Shown here in pieces: positions 38,770 through 48,212 of a stretch of 64,000 nt of DNA. A program made the position numbers and the translations under genes. The notes below the pieces were generated by a model. It did no database searches. It saw only the letters and a list, made by a program, of their open reading frames with translations, and had not been told where the DNA came from. The stretch is from Streptococcus pneumoniae (GTDB lineage: Bacteria; Bacillota; Bacilli; Lactobacillales; Streptococcaceae), in NCBI RefSeq assembly GCF_001096185.1, contig NZ_CRPU01000002.1, positions 124,001 to 188,000 of the forward strand. Direction: 5' to 3'. Each line of letters opens with the position of its first letter. Position 1 is the first letter of the stretch.

Positions 38770-41700
38770 ATGTTTTTATATTTAAAGGGTTTAGGTAAAT
38801 ATCGCAAGTCAAAAGCTTACGGGTTGGTGGGATGTCTGGCATTGGTGAGTATGATTGGATTATCGGTTCCTGATTTACCAGTTATTGGTGGTGGGGTCGT
38901 TTATGCTGATGTCATTCAAGGCGGCGATGATATAAAAGATGTAGACGTTCATAGTAAATCTGCGGAAGGTGTTGCTATGACCTATACCACTTATGATAGC
39001 GGAACAAGTGGAAAACAAACCGCATCAGGTAGCGGTGTCTTTGTAGCGCCGAATGTGATGGTAACAGTAGCTCATAACTACTATGATAAGAGCCAAGAGG
39101 ATAAGTCTGCGGTCTTGCGTGGTGGGGAGTCTGCTCGTAGTTATGTTGTGATGAACTCAGACACAGAGAAAAACAACAAAGTACCCACTTCAGGAGTATC
39201 AGAAGCTTTTGAGAAAGACTCTATTCATTTGTATAACGGCAAAGACTTTGGTAAAGACTATAGTAACGATTTGGCAGTAGTGATAACTAAAAAGCCTGTA
39301 GAAGCTATGACAGGTGGGGAAGATTCATCAAGAGAGTTGAGTGATAAAGAGGTTTCTACTGGTGATAAAATCACTATGGTCGGTTATCCCAATGATTTTT
39401 CTACTCCAAATTTAAGTAAAGAAAATAAAGCTCGATTGAAAGACGGTAAGGCTTATTCAGTCTCAACAACTGTAAGCAGTGTCAATAAAGAGAGTGGTGC
39501 AGTCACTTATCATTCCTCAGCTTTAGGAGGTTTTTCAGGCGCTCCTTTGTTTAATGATAAGGGAGAGGTAGTCGGTATCCACCAGCACGGAACAAATACT
39601 TCAAGCGCCCCTGAGAGTGAGCGTATCGGTGGTGGCACTATCTTTACGGAAAAGCACAGAGCTTGGATTCAGTCAATGATTGATAAATATGGTATAAAGG
39701 GTTGGTATATAGATGGTACAAACCGTTACTATTATGATGAAAATCACAGAGCCTTAAAAGACGTAGAGTATGAGATTGACGGTGCTCTGTATCACTTTGA
39801 TGAAAAAGGTCGAGCGACTTTAGTAAAAGGTGAAGAAAAAGGCCGCGTTCTACTTCGAGTGGAAGATACTAAAGGAACTCCTTTGATTTCAGATAAGGTT
39901 GTTCAGGAAGGTCCTGTTGGAAGTGGTTTGAATTTTCATTTAAGACAAAATCCAGACTTCAAACAGTTAATAGCAACTTCCCCAACAGCTAAAGTGGTAT
40001 CTTACAATGGAGTTTCTGTCAACAAACTAGTAAGTGATACTAGTTGGTCTGATGACTATGTCAGTAAGTTAGCTTTAGGTAATACCATTATAAAAGCTGT
40101 TGTTGACTCAGTAAATCCTTCATCTACTTCGTCTTCTGATTTCGCAAGAACTGAAGTTGGTAAGGTTGACTTGAGTGGCAAATCCAACTTACCTGTACCT
40201 AGTAAAGAGGTGTTACAAGCTCCGAATGGTTCAGAAAATTTCTATGCTACAACGCACGTTCAAACGCCAGATGGGTCGGGGTCAGGTACTTTAATTGCAC
40301 CAAATTTGGTGTTGACAGTCGCTCATAATTTTTTAACAGTTAAAGGTTCTGAAGTAATTACTAAATCTGGTCGCACCAATACAGTGTATAAAGCAACTTT
40401 ACCGAATGGGTTGTCTGTGAATTTTTCAGATGATGATATTGTTTATTGGAATAAGAAAGATTCAGTATTTGGATTTAAAAATGACTTAGCTTTGGTTCGG
40501 TTAAAAGAAGCAGTAAAAGGAGTAACTCCTGTAGAGGTTGTAAAACAATCTTCGAAAGTTGCAGAGGGAGATTCAGTTTCGGTCTATGGTTTTCCAGATA
40601 ACAAGCTAAGTCCAGTTTTAGATAGCAAAGTAGTAGGAACTACAGACTTCGGTTCTGGAATAGAGGGAATTAGCTATGGAGGTACGAAACCTGGAGCGTC
40701 TGGTGGTGGTCTTTATAATGATAAAGGTGCTTTAATTGGAGTTCACCAAAATGGTGTTGTAGGAAGCCGCAGTGGTGGTTTAGTTTTATCAAAAGAGCAG
40801 CTGGATTGGGTTCGTTCTTATATTGCAGGTCAACCAAAAGATCCTGTCTATGTAAGAGATGAAGTTTTGGTGGATGAGAAGGATAAGGATAAACTTCCTT
40901 CAACTCCAAAAGACGAAAAACCAAGTACACCTAAAATAGAGTCTGATAAAGATAAAGTAGAACCTCCTCTCAAACCGCAGGAGAAGCCCAAAACAGAGGT
41001 TATTACAACTTATGAGGGTGATAATACCCTTGAGGTTGGAAAAGAGCGTACAGAAGAAAATAAGGGTGAAAAAGAAGGTGTTCCACTTATTTATCGAACA
41101 GTGTATAAAGGAACTAAGTCAAGAGTAGAAAAAACCTCTATTGCCTTTGATACGGTTTATCAAGGGGATGACACGAAAGAAGTTGGTTTCCGTTCAGTTG
41201 TAGAGGGTAAAGTAGGGGTGGTTACTCGAACTACTACTTATCAAGTAGATAAGTATACAGGAGCGGTATCTTCTCAGGTTTCTGAGAAGAAAATAGCTCC
41301 TCAATCCAAGGTGATTACTTTAGGTATTAAACCCAACAGTGTTATAAAAGAACTTCCGATTACAGAGCGTTTTGAGGACTCCGAAGAATTAGAGAAAGGG
41401 AAAATGGAGGTTATTTCTGAAGGTTCTATAGGTAGAGAAGTTACTAAGGTAACTTACAAGGTCTTGCCTGATGGTAATGTTGTAGAGAACTCTCGTACCG
41501 TTGAGGTTACACCTATGAAAGAACGTGTGGTTCTTAAGGGTGTGAAGGAAGTGGTGTCATTGACGGAAGAAAACTCAAGTAACCTCAAAGAGGAAGTGGT
41601 ATCTCCAGATAAAGGAGAGTTTCTAGTTCCAAAAGATGCGCCGATCAGAGAAGAACTGCCTGCGTCTAGTGAGGAATTTTCAGAGTCAGAGGCTTTAGTA

Positions 41701-42381
41701 TCGGGAGAAAAAATACCAGGAGACCTTGGGAAGTCTATAGTATCTTCAAAAGAACTAGTCCCTGAAAGAGTGGAAGTTCCAGACTTTGTGGCTAAAGTTA
41801 CAGATGGAGAAAAATTGACAGTAGAAGGGCACCGAGATGAGAGTAAAATAAAGATTCCATCACAACAGGAAAGATTATCTAGCCCAGAAACCACTGCTCA
41901 ATTCACAACGAACGGGACAGGTTCGTCATCGTTAACAGCTGTTTTTGGCGTTGAAGCGGATAACATGTCACTTTCTACTGTTGAACATTCTGTTATTACA
42001 TATAATCAACAAAGAGGATGGCATAAGATAAATAATCAGTGGTATTTTAGAAATTCCGATGGGAAAGAATGGACAGGCTGGATGAAAGAAAATGATGCAT
42101 GGTATTATTTTGATGCGAATGGAATCATGCAAACCGGTTGGATACAGGATACAGACGGTAATTGGTATTACCTCAAGGATAATGGCATGATGGAGGTAGG
42201 CTGGTTCCAAGATTCAAGTGGCGCGTGGTACTACTTAGGATCATCTGGTTCCATGGAATCCAATACATGGATTTATTATAAAGGAAAGTGGTACTATATC
42301 GATGCTTTGGGGAAACTACTTTTCAATTCGCTAACACCAGACGGCTATAGAGTGAACGAGTACGGGGAATGGATCAACTGA
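38770..42381 (+). CDS. Surface protease: two trypsin-like domains, G5 repeats, choline-binding repeats
   Basis: A 1203-residue exported protein. After a signal peptide ending VVYAD comes S1 domain 1 with triad His102 (VTVAHNYY), Asp167 (SNDLAVV) and Ser256 (GGFSGAPLFND). A linker has two aromatic repeat units (GWYIDGTNRYYYDENHRALK), then S1 domain 2 with His519 (LTVAHNFL), Asp572 (KNDLALVRL) and Ser644 (GASGGGLYND). A proline/lysine linker leads to two to three G5 domains (about 745-925), a Ser/Glu-rich spacer and about five choline-binding repeats (about 1083-1203). Both catalytic domains look active, of the V8/glutamyl-endopeptidase type. The ATG follows AGTGAGG. Confidence 0.88.
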   Translation: MFLYLKGLGKYRKSKAYGLVGCLALVSMIGLSVPDLPVIGGGVVYADVIQGGDDIKDVDVHSKSAEGVAMTYTTYDSGTSGKQTASGSGVFVAPNVMVTVAHNYYDKSQEDKSAVLRGGESARSYVVMNSDTEKNNKVPTSGVSEAFEKDSIHLYNGKDFGKDYSNDLAVVITKKPVEAMTGGEDSSRELSDKEVSTGDKITMVGYPNDFSTPNLSKENKARLKDGKAYSVSTTVSSVNKESGAVTYHSSALGGFSGAPLFNDKGEVVGIHQHGTNTSSAPESERIGGGTIFTEKHRAWIQSMIDKYGIKGWYIDGTNRYYYDENHRALKDVEYEIDGALYHFDEKGRATLVKGEEKGRVLLRVEDTKGTPLISDKVVQEGPVGSGLNFHLRQNPDFKQLIATSPTAKVVSYNGVSVNKLVSDTSWSDDYVSKLALGNTIIKAVVDSVNPSSTSSSDFARTEVGKVDLSGKSNLPVPSKEVLQAPNGSENFYATTHVQTPDGSGSGTLIAPNLVLTVAHNFLTVKGSEVITKSGRTNTVYKATLPNGLSVNFSDDDIVYWNKKDSVFGFKNDLALVRLKEAVKGVTPVEVVKQSSKVAEGDSVSVYGFPDNKLSPVLDSKVVGTTDFGSGIEGISYGGTKPGASGGGLYNDKGALIGVHQNGVVGSRSGGLVLSKEQLDWVRSYIAGQPKDPVYVRDEVLVDEKDKDKLPSTPKDEKPSTPKIESDKDKVEPPLKPQEKPKTEVITTYEGDNTLEVGKERTEENKGEKEGVPLIYRTVYKGTKSRVEKTSIAFDTVYQGDDTKEVGFRSVVEGKVGVVTRTTTYQVDKYTGAVSSQVSEKKIAPQSKVITLGIKPNSVIKELPITERFEDSEELEKGKMEVISEGSIGREVTKVTYKVLPDGNVVENSRTVEVTPMKERVVLKGVKEVVSLTEENSSNLKEEVVSPDKGEFLVPKDAPIREELPASSEEFSESEALVSGEKIPGDLGKSIVSSKELVPERVEVPDFVAKVTDGEKLTVEGHRDESKIKIPSQQERLSSPETTAQFTTNGTGSSSLTAVFGVEADNMSLSTVEHSVITYNQQRGWHKINNQWYFRNSDGKEWTGWMKENDAWYYFDANGIMQTGWIQDTDGNWYYLKDNGMMEVGWFQDSSGAWYYLGSSGSMESNTWIYYKGKWYYIDALGKLLFNSLTPDGYRVNEYGEWIN

Positions 42382-42645
42382 TTTTGCTTTATGACCTATT
42401 GACGAGAAAGCGAGTAGTATAAAAAACATTAGAATTAATAGTCTAGGAAGTGGTAAGAGTTCTCTAAAACGGTTGATTTTGTAATCTTTTTTGTAAAATA
42501 TAGTCTTTAATAAATAATATGAGTAAAATTCATCTCTTTGAAAGTGATTAGGGGTAGTAGTTTTTAATTTTCTCGCTTCTTTTGTCTTTCTTTTCCGAAT
42601 AAATAGATAGTAGCAGAGAATCTAGCAAACCTAGATTTAAAACTA

Positions 42646-42654
42646 TGGTATAAT
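42646..42654 (+). promoter_or_regulatory. Extended -10 promoter before the nuclease gene
   Basis: TGGTATAAT, 15 bp before the ATG; the ribosome site AAAGGAGG overlaps the leader, so the 5' UTR is very short. Confidence 0.6.
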
Positions 42655-42669
42655 AAAAGGAGGAAAAGG

Positions 42670-43569
42670 ATGATTTTAAGACATCCGGGCATTAGCCCAA
42701 CCAATGACTTGGTTGCTAAGAAGATTTTTAGCAATCCAGAAATCACTTGTCAATTTATTCGCGATATGCTGGACTTACCAGCAAAAAATGTGACCATTTT
42801 GGAGGGAAGTAACATTCATGTCTTGCCTTCCCTGCCCTACTCGGCGCAGGATTTTTATACCAGTATAGATGTTTTGGCAGAGTTGGACAATGGCACTCAA
42901 GTTATCATTGAGATTCAGGTTCACCATCAGAATTTTTTCATCAATCGCCTGTGGGCTTATCTGTGCAGTCAGGTCAATCAAAACCTAGAAAAAATTCGCC
43001 AACGAGAAGGTGATACTCATCAGAGCTATAAACACATTGCACCAGTTTATGCTATTGCTATCGTGGATAGTAATTACTTCTCAGATGACCTAGCTTTTCA
43101 TAGCTTTAGCATGCGAGAGGACACGACAGGTGAGATCTTAACCATCACTAATAACGGACAAGAAAACCATCTAGTCAAGATGGCATTCTTGGAATTAAAG
43201 AAATACAGAGAAACCAGCAAAGACGAGGTTCGTAAACCGTGGTTGGAGTTTTTTGGGAATAAACCCTTTACCCAACAACCAGAGCGAGCCATCAGCCAAG
43301 CAGACCAACTGCTGGACTATAAGAGCTGGTCCGAGGAGGACAGGGAAATGTTTAGTCAACTACGTATGCGCGAAGAATAAGCGTTATTGGCTCAGGATTA
43401 TGCCTTGGAGCAAGCTGAGGAAAAAGGGTTGGAGAGAGGTCGTGCAGAAGGACTTGAACGTGGAAAACTTTTTGCCTTTCTGGATATGGTTCGCCAAGGA
43501 CTTCTGACTTCTGAGGTTGCCAGTCAGCAGTTGGGTATGTCAGTATCTGAGTTCGAGGCGTTGTTGTAA
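42670..43569 (+). pseudogene. PD-(D/E)XK nuclease family (Rpn/transposase-associated) gene with in-frame stop
   Basis: The first 236 residues carry the PDDEXK_2 core: N-terminal PGISPTNDLVAKKIFSNPEI, then SIDVLAELDNGTQVIIEIQV with the catalytic D...ExQ pattern (about 67-85). After TAA at 43378-43380 the same frame continues for 62 codons (ALLAQDYALEQAEEKGLERG, then GLLTSEVASQQLGMSVSEFE), the expected C-terminal coil and HTH-like tail of this family. A single point change gave the stop. The tail is lost unless the stop is read through; the core could still fold. Related proteins are recombination-promoting nucleases. Confidence 0.85.
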
Positions 43570-43572
43570 GAT

Positions 43573-43630
43573 CAGCAATAATAGACAAGAAAACCATCTG
43601 GTTAAGATAGCATTCTTGGAATTAAAAAAC
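43573..43630 (+). repeat. Partial duplicate of the nuclease gene
   Basis: ATAGACAAGAAAACCATCTG and the following 38 bp closely match 43151-43208 inside the nuclease gene. The copy begins right after the nuclease stop. It looks like the scar of a former tandem copy removed by recombination. Confidence 0.8.
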
Positions 43631-43705
43631 TCTAAACACAAAATCTTAAAAATCACAAACACGCATAGTATCAGGTGTTGAACAAGCTTGATACTATGCG
43701 TTTTA
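43630..43705 (+). repeat. 75-bp hairpin repeat, copy 2
   Basis: Same 13-bp arms (ACGCATAGTATCA / TGATACTATGCGT), loop and A-rich lead as at 33401-33477, with about two mismatches. It is followed immediately by a RUP-like block beginning at TATAGTG. Confidence 0.8.
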
Positions 43706-43830
43706 TAGTGCATTGAATCTATATTAGGACACTACAATTCTTAAATCATTATTAGAAATTGGTTTGAATTTGCCAATCAATTTGCTCAATTTTCATATTA
43801 TACTGTTATATCACAAGATTATTTCCTTCA
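43705..43830 (+). repeat. RUP-like MITE
   Basis: Begins TATAGTGCATTGAATCTAT, contains AGAAATTGGTTTGAATTTGC and ends near CTGTTATATCACAAG. It matches the block at 8748-8860 over most of its length and resembles pneumococcal RUP. Confidence 0.5.
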
Positions 43831-43906
43831 TTTTCTCCTAAAATTGACTTTCTTGTTTCTTATCTTGTCCACTCGAAACAAGTCTTGCAATAAACCTACT
43901 TATTTT

Positions 43907-44023
43907 TGAAAGTACTTTTAATGTAGTTGCTATAGTTAAAAAGATTTGAAACTAAATTCCAAATTAGAAAAAGGCTTGAAATACTAAAAAAAAAAAAGTA
44001 TACTCTAATTGAAAACGGTAACA
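43907..44023 (+). promoter_or_regulatory. nan promoter 2 with poly-A spacer and cre
   Basis: Upstream box TGAAAGTACTTTTA (43907-43920), second box TTGAAACTAAATTCC (43946-43960), -35 TTGAAA (43976-43981), 17-bp spacer that includes twelve A (43986-43997), -10 TATACT (43999-44004). A full-consensus cre, TGAAAACGGTAACA, lies at 44010-44023, right at the expected start of transcription, where CcpA would block. It faces the yhcH-ABC operon, 560 bp away. Confidence 0.75.
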
Positions 44024-44566
44024 AAACTAATTTAGAGTATTTCTCTCTTAAAAGTTTTTGGTGAAACGAGATGTAGAAAGGAGATTTAGCCAAAGAGTCT
44101 ACTAGTGCTAGAATAATAGATTAGAATGATTTTAGAAAAACGAAGTGAGCAGCTTATAAATTCAAGTCCTCAAATAGATTCATACTAGTATCTTTTGCAA
44201 AAAATAAAGGGCGACTTCCTTCATGAATATCAATTTCATCTATAAGGAAGGTAGCTCATTGAACTAACTTATTTATTCTGTTTGTCGCTAGAAACATCAG
44301 ACCTCCTTGTGAAGATTGAGGAGATACTGAATGAAAATCAAAGAAGAAACTAGCAAGCTAGTAGCAGATTGCCCAAAACACCGCTTTGAGGTTGTAGATA
44401 AGACTGACCTATATAACCCAAGGTGAAGCGACTGTGGTTTGAAGAGATTTTCAAAGAGTATAGGCTAGAGAGTGTAGTGTTTTTATGTCCTTCTAGTAGA
44501 AAATGCTAGACAGAAGAATGGGGAACTTGGATAGGAAAAATAGATTGAGAAAGGAGGTTAGAAGAG
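44024..44566 (+). other. Leader between nan promoter 2 and yhcH
   Basis: 543 bp without a gene. It contains an orphan ribosome-site-like AAAGGAGAT (about 44078-44086), an imperfect stem CTTCCTT/AAGGAAG (about 44214-44250) and a BOX at 44331-44462. A gene formerly next to the promoter may have been lost. Confidence 0.5.
44331..44462. repeat. BOX element
   Basis: From GAATGAAAATCAAAGAAG through CAAAACACCGCTTTGAGG to GTGGTTTGAAGAGATTTTC and AAAGAGTATA; one boxB unit, slightly decayed. Confidence 0.85.
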
Positions 44567-45019
44567 ATGATTATTACAAAAATTAGTCGTTTAGGAACTT
44601 ATGTGGGAGTCAATCCACATTTTGCAACATTGATAGATTTTCTAGAAAAAACAGGACTAGACAATTTAACAGAAGGTCCGATTGCTATCGATGGTGATCG
44701 ATTGTTTGGGAATTGCTTTACTTATCTAGCAGATGGTCAAGCAGGGGCTTTCTTTGAAACACACCAAAAATATTTGGATATTCATTTAGTTTTGGAAAAC
44801 GAAGAAGCCATGGCTGTTACGTCGCCGGAAAATGTAAGCGTTACCCAAGAGTATGATGAAGAGAAGGATATTGAATTATACACAGGGAAAGTGGAACAGT
44901 TGGTTCATTTGAGAGCTGGCGAATGTCTCATCACTTTTCCAGAAGATTTACATCAACCCAAGGTTCGTATAAATGATGAACCTGTGAAAAAAGTTGTCTT
45001 TAAAGTTGCGATTTCTTAA
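44567..45019 (+). CDS. YhcH/YjgK/YiaL family protein, first copy
   Basis: A 150-residue cupin-like protein (DUF386). Conserved parts are EGPIAIDGDRLFGNCFTY, FFETHQKYLDIHLVLENEE and CLITFPEDLHQPKV, which carry the metal-binding His and Glu residues of the beta barrel. YhcH proteins accompany sialic acid genes in many bacteria and are thought to act on sugar anomers (YhcH as N-glycolyl or Neu5Ac anomerase is proposed). It leads the first sialic acid ABC operon. Confidence 0.88.
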   Translation: MIITKISRLGTYVGVNPHFATLIDFLEKTGLDNLTEGPIAIDGDRLFGNCFTYLADGQAGAFFETHQKYLDIHLVLENEEAMAVTSPENVSVTQEYDEEKDIELYTGKVEQLVHLRAGECLITFPEDLHQPKVRINDEPVKKVVFKVAIS

Positions 45020-45037
45020 TGTAGAAAGGGAAGAACG

Positions 45038-46375
45038 ATGAAAAAAATGAGAAAGTTTTTATGTCTAGCTGGAGTTGCGCTAGCAGCTGTTGCCTTGGTA
45101 GCTTGTTCAGGAAAGAAAGAAGCTACAACTAGTACTGAACCACCGACAGAATTATCTGGTGAGATTACAATGTGGCACTCCTTTACTCAAGGACCACGTT
45201 TAGAAAGTATTCAAAAATCAGCAGATGCCTTTATGCAAAAGCATCCAAAAACGAAAATCAAGATTGAAACATTCTCTTGGAATGACTTCTATACTAAATG
45301 GACTACAGGTTTAGCAAATGGAAATGTGCCAGATATCAGTACAGCTCTTCCTAACCAAGTAATGGAAATGGTCAACTCAGATGCTTTGGTTCCGCTAAAT
45401 GATTCTATAAAGCGTATTGGACAGGATAAATTTAACGAAACTGCCTTAAATGAGGCAAAAATCGGAGATGATTACTACTCTGTTCCTCTTTATTCACATG
45501 CACAAGTCATGTGGGTTAGAACAGATTTGTTAAAAGAACATAATATTGAGGTTCCTAAAACTTGGGATCAACTCTATGAAGCTTCTAAAAAATTGAAAGA
45601 AGCTGGAGTTTATGGCTTGTCTGTTCCGTTTGGAACAAATGACTTAATGGCAACACGTTTCTTGAACTTCTACGTACGTAGTGGTGGTGGAAGTCTTTTG
45701 ACAAAAAATCTTAAAGCAGATTTGACAAGTCAACTTGCTCAAGATGGTATTAAATACTGGGTTAAAATGTATAAAGAAATCTCACCTCAAGATTCTTTGA
45801 ACTTTAATGTCCTTCAACAAGCTACCTTGTTCTATCAAGGAAAAACAGCATTTGACTTTAACTCTGGCTTCCATATTGGAGGAATCAATGCCAACAGTCC
45901 TCAATTGATTGATTCAATTGATGCTTATCCTATTCCAAAGATCAAAGAATCTGATAAGGACCAAGGAATTGAAACTTCAAACATTCCAATGGTTGTTTGG
46001 AAAAATTCAAAACACCCAGAAGTTGCTAAAGCATTCTTAGAATCACTTTATAATGAGGAAGACTACGTTAAATTCCTTGATTCAACTCCAGTAGGTATGT
46101 TGCCAACTATTAAGGGGATTAGCGATTCTGCAGCCTATAAAGAAAATGAAACTCGTAAGAAATTTAAACATGCTGAAGAAGTAATTACTGAAGCTGTTAA
46201 AAAAGGTACTGCTATTGGTTATGAAAATGGACCAAGTGTACAAGCTGGTATGTTGACTAACCAACACATTATTGAACAAATGTTCCAAGATATCATTACA
46301 AATGGAACAGATCCTATGAAAGCAGCAAAAGAAGCAGAAAAACAATTAAACGATTTATTTGAGGCTGCTCAGTAG
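45038..46375 (+). CDS. Sugar ABC transporter substrate-binding lipoprotein (nan operon)
   Basis: A 445-residue extracellular binding protein. A lipobox lies in ALAAVALVACSGKK (Cys about 23), then a family 1 fold beginning ELSGEITMWHSFTQGPRLES. The neighbours (YhcH before, two permeases and a Gfo/Idh oxidoreductase after) indicate a sialic acid or 2,7-anhydro-sialic acid importer. The ATPase is not encoded here; a shared MsmK-type ATPase elsewhere would be needed. A hairpin follows the gene. Confidence 0.88.
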   Translation: MKKMRKFLCLAGVALAAVALVACSGKKEATTSTEPPTELSGEITMWHSFTQGPRLESIQKSADAFMQKHPKTKIKIETFSWNDFYTKWTTGLANGNVPDISTALPNQVMEMVNSDALVPLNDSIKRIGQDKFNETALNEAKIGDDYYSVPLYSHAQVMWVRTDLLKEHNIEVPKTWDQLYEASKKLKEAGVYGLSVPFGTNDLMATRFLNFYVRSGGGSLLTKNLKADLTSQLAQDGIKYWVKMYKEISPQDSLNFNVLQQATLFYQGKTAFDFNSGFHIGGINANSPQLIDSIDAYPIPKIKESDKDQGIETSNIPMVVWKNSKHPEVAKAFLESLYNEEDYVKFLDSTPVGMLPTIKGISDSAAYKENETRKKFKHAEEVITEAVKKGTAIGYENGPSVQAGMLTNQHIIEQMFQDIITNGTDPMKAAKEAEKQLNDLFEAAQ

Positions 46376-46397
46376 ATGTAAAAGATTAGAAAATAGG

Positions 46398-46427
46398 TGG
46401 GCTAGTGAGCTGAAAAGCCCTAGCCCA
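46398..46427 (+). other. mRNA hairpin between binding protein and permease
   Basis: GGGCTAG...CTAGCCC with an inner GCT-GAAA-AGC; no T-run. This position is typical of structures that protect the upstream message and raise the amount of binding protein relative to permease. Confidence 0.65.
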
Positions 46428-46453
46428 ATCTTGTAAAAGAAGGGAGAAGGAGA

Positions 46454-47338
46454 ATGGTTAAAGAACGTAATTTAACTCGCTGGATATTTGTTTTGCCAGC
46501 TATGATTATCGTAGGATTACTCTTTGTTTATCCGTTTTTCTCGAGTATTTTTTATAGCTTTACCAATAAGCATTTGATTATGCCCAATTATAAATTTGTT
46601 GGTTTAGCTAACTATAAAGCTGTGCTATCAGATCCCAACTTCTTTAATGCGTTCTTTAATTCAATTAAGTGGACCGTTTTCTCATTAGTTGGTCAAGTTT
46701 TAGTAGGGTTTGTATTGGCTTTAGCTCTTCACAGAGTACGCCACTTCAAGAAATTATATAGGACCTTATTGATTGTTCCTTGGGCATTTCCTACCATCGT
46801 TATTGCCTTTTCTTGGCAGTGGATTCTAAACGGGGTTTATGGCTACTTACCTAATCTAATCGTAAAATTAGGTTTAATGGAACATACGCCTGCATTTTTG
46901 ACAGATAGTACATGGGCATTCCTATGTTTGGTGTTTATCAACATTTGGTTTGGAGCGCCGATGATTATGGTTAATGTGCTTTCAGCTTTGCAAACAGTAC
47001 CAGAAGAACAATTTGAGGCTGCTAAGATAGATGGTGCTTCAAGTTGGCAAGTGTTCAAATTTATCGTCTTTCCACATATTAAAGTGGTTGTAGGGCTTCT
47101 AGTTGTTTTGAGAACTGTATGGATCTTTAATAACTTTGACATTATCTACCTAATTACAGGTGGTGGACCAGCCAATGCTACAACGACGCTTCCAATTTTT
47201 GCTTACAACCTAGGGTGGGGAACTAAATTGTTGGGTCGTGCTTCAGCAGTCACAGTATTGCTCTTTATCTTCTTGGTGGCGATTTGCTTTATCTACTTTG
47301 CTATCATCAGTAAGTGGGAAAAGGAGGGTAGAAAATAA
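46454..47338 (+). CDS. Sugar ABC permease, MalF-like
   Basis: A 294-residue permease with six membrane helices. The ATPase-coupling EAA loop reads EEQFEAAKIDGASSWQVFKF (about 190-210). It pairs with the following MalG-like permease and with the lipoprotein above. The stop overlaps the next start (TAATG). Confidence 0.92.
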   Translation: MVKERNLTRWIFVLPAMIIVGLLFVYPFFSSIFYSFTNKHLIMPNYKFVGLANYKAVLSDPNFFNAFFNSIKWTVFSLVGQVLVGFVLALALHRVRHFKKLYRTLLIVPWAFPTIVIAFSWQWILNGVYGYLPNLIVKLGLMEHTPAFLTDSTWAFLCLVFINIWFGAPMIMVNVLSALQTVPEEQFEAAKIDGASSWQVFKFIVFPHIKVVVGLLVVLRTVWIFNNFDIIYLITGGGPANATTTLPIFAYNLGWGTKLLGRASAVTVLLFIFLVAICFIYFAIISKWEKEGRK

Positions 47339-48171
47339 TGAAGAAGAAATCCGGTATTTATTTAGATATTCTCTCACATGTACTCTTGATTGGTGCGACC
47401 ATCGTTGCAATTTTCCCATTGGTATGGATTATCATATCTTCTGTCAAAGGTAAAGGGGAATTAACTCAGTATCCAACACGATTTTGGCCTGAACAATTTA
47501 CATTAGATTATTTTACTCATGTTATCAATGATTTGCACTTTATTGATAATATTCGAAACAGTTTAATCATTGCCTTAGCCACAACTGTTATTGCGATTAT
47601 TATTTCTGCTATGGCAGCCTACGGTATTGTTCGATTCTTCCCTAAATTGGGAGCAATCATGTCGAGACTACTCGTCATTACCTACATTTTCCCACCAATT
47701 TTGTTGGCAATTCCCTATTCAATTGCCATTGCTAAAGTTGGATTAACAAATAGTTTATTTGGCTTGATGATGGTTTATCTATCTTTTAGTGTTCCATATG
47801 CAGTTTGGCTCTTAGTTGGATTTTTCCAAACAGTTCCAATTGGAATTGAAGAAGCAGCTCGAATTGATGGTGCAAATAAATTTGTTACTTTTTATAAAGT
47901 TGTACTACCGATTGTAGCACCAGGTATTGTAGCAACAGCTATTTATACATTCATCAATGCTTGGAATGAATTCTTGTATGCCTTGATTTTGATTAACAAT
48001 ACAGGAAAGATGACAGTAGCAGTAGCCCTTCGATCACTTAATGGTTCAGAAATCTTAGACTGGGGAGATATGATGGCAGCATCTGTTATTGTAGTTCTTC
48101 CATCAATCATTTTCTTCTCTATCATCCAAAATAAAATTGCAAGTGGATTATCAGAAGGATCTGTGAAGTAA
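47338..48171 (+). CDS. Sugar ABC permease, MalG-like
   Basis: A 277-residue partner permease with six helices. The EAA loop reads GIEEAARIDGANKFVTFYKV (about 160-179). It is followed 41 bp later by the oxidoreductase. In pneumococci nanB lies between these two genes (from memory); here it is absent. Confidence 0.92.
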   Translation: MKKKSGIYLDILSHVLLIGATIVAIFPLVWIIISSVKGKGELTQYPTRFWPEQFTLDYFTHVINDLHFIDNIRNSLIIALATTVIAIIISAMAAYGIVRFFPKLGAIMSRLLVITYIFPPILLAIPYSIAIAKVGLTNSLFGLMMVYLSFSVPYAVWLLVGFFQTVPIGIEEAARIDGANKFVTFYKVVLPIVAPGIVATAIYTFINAWNEFLYALILINNTGKMTVAVALRSLNGSEILDWGDMMAASVIVVLPSIIFFSIIQNKIASGLSEGSVK

Positions 48172-48212
48172 GTTAAAATTAGAAAGTTTATTCAATAATA
48201 AAGGAGAAAAAC

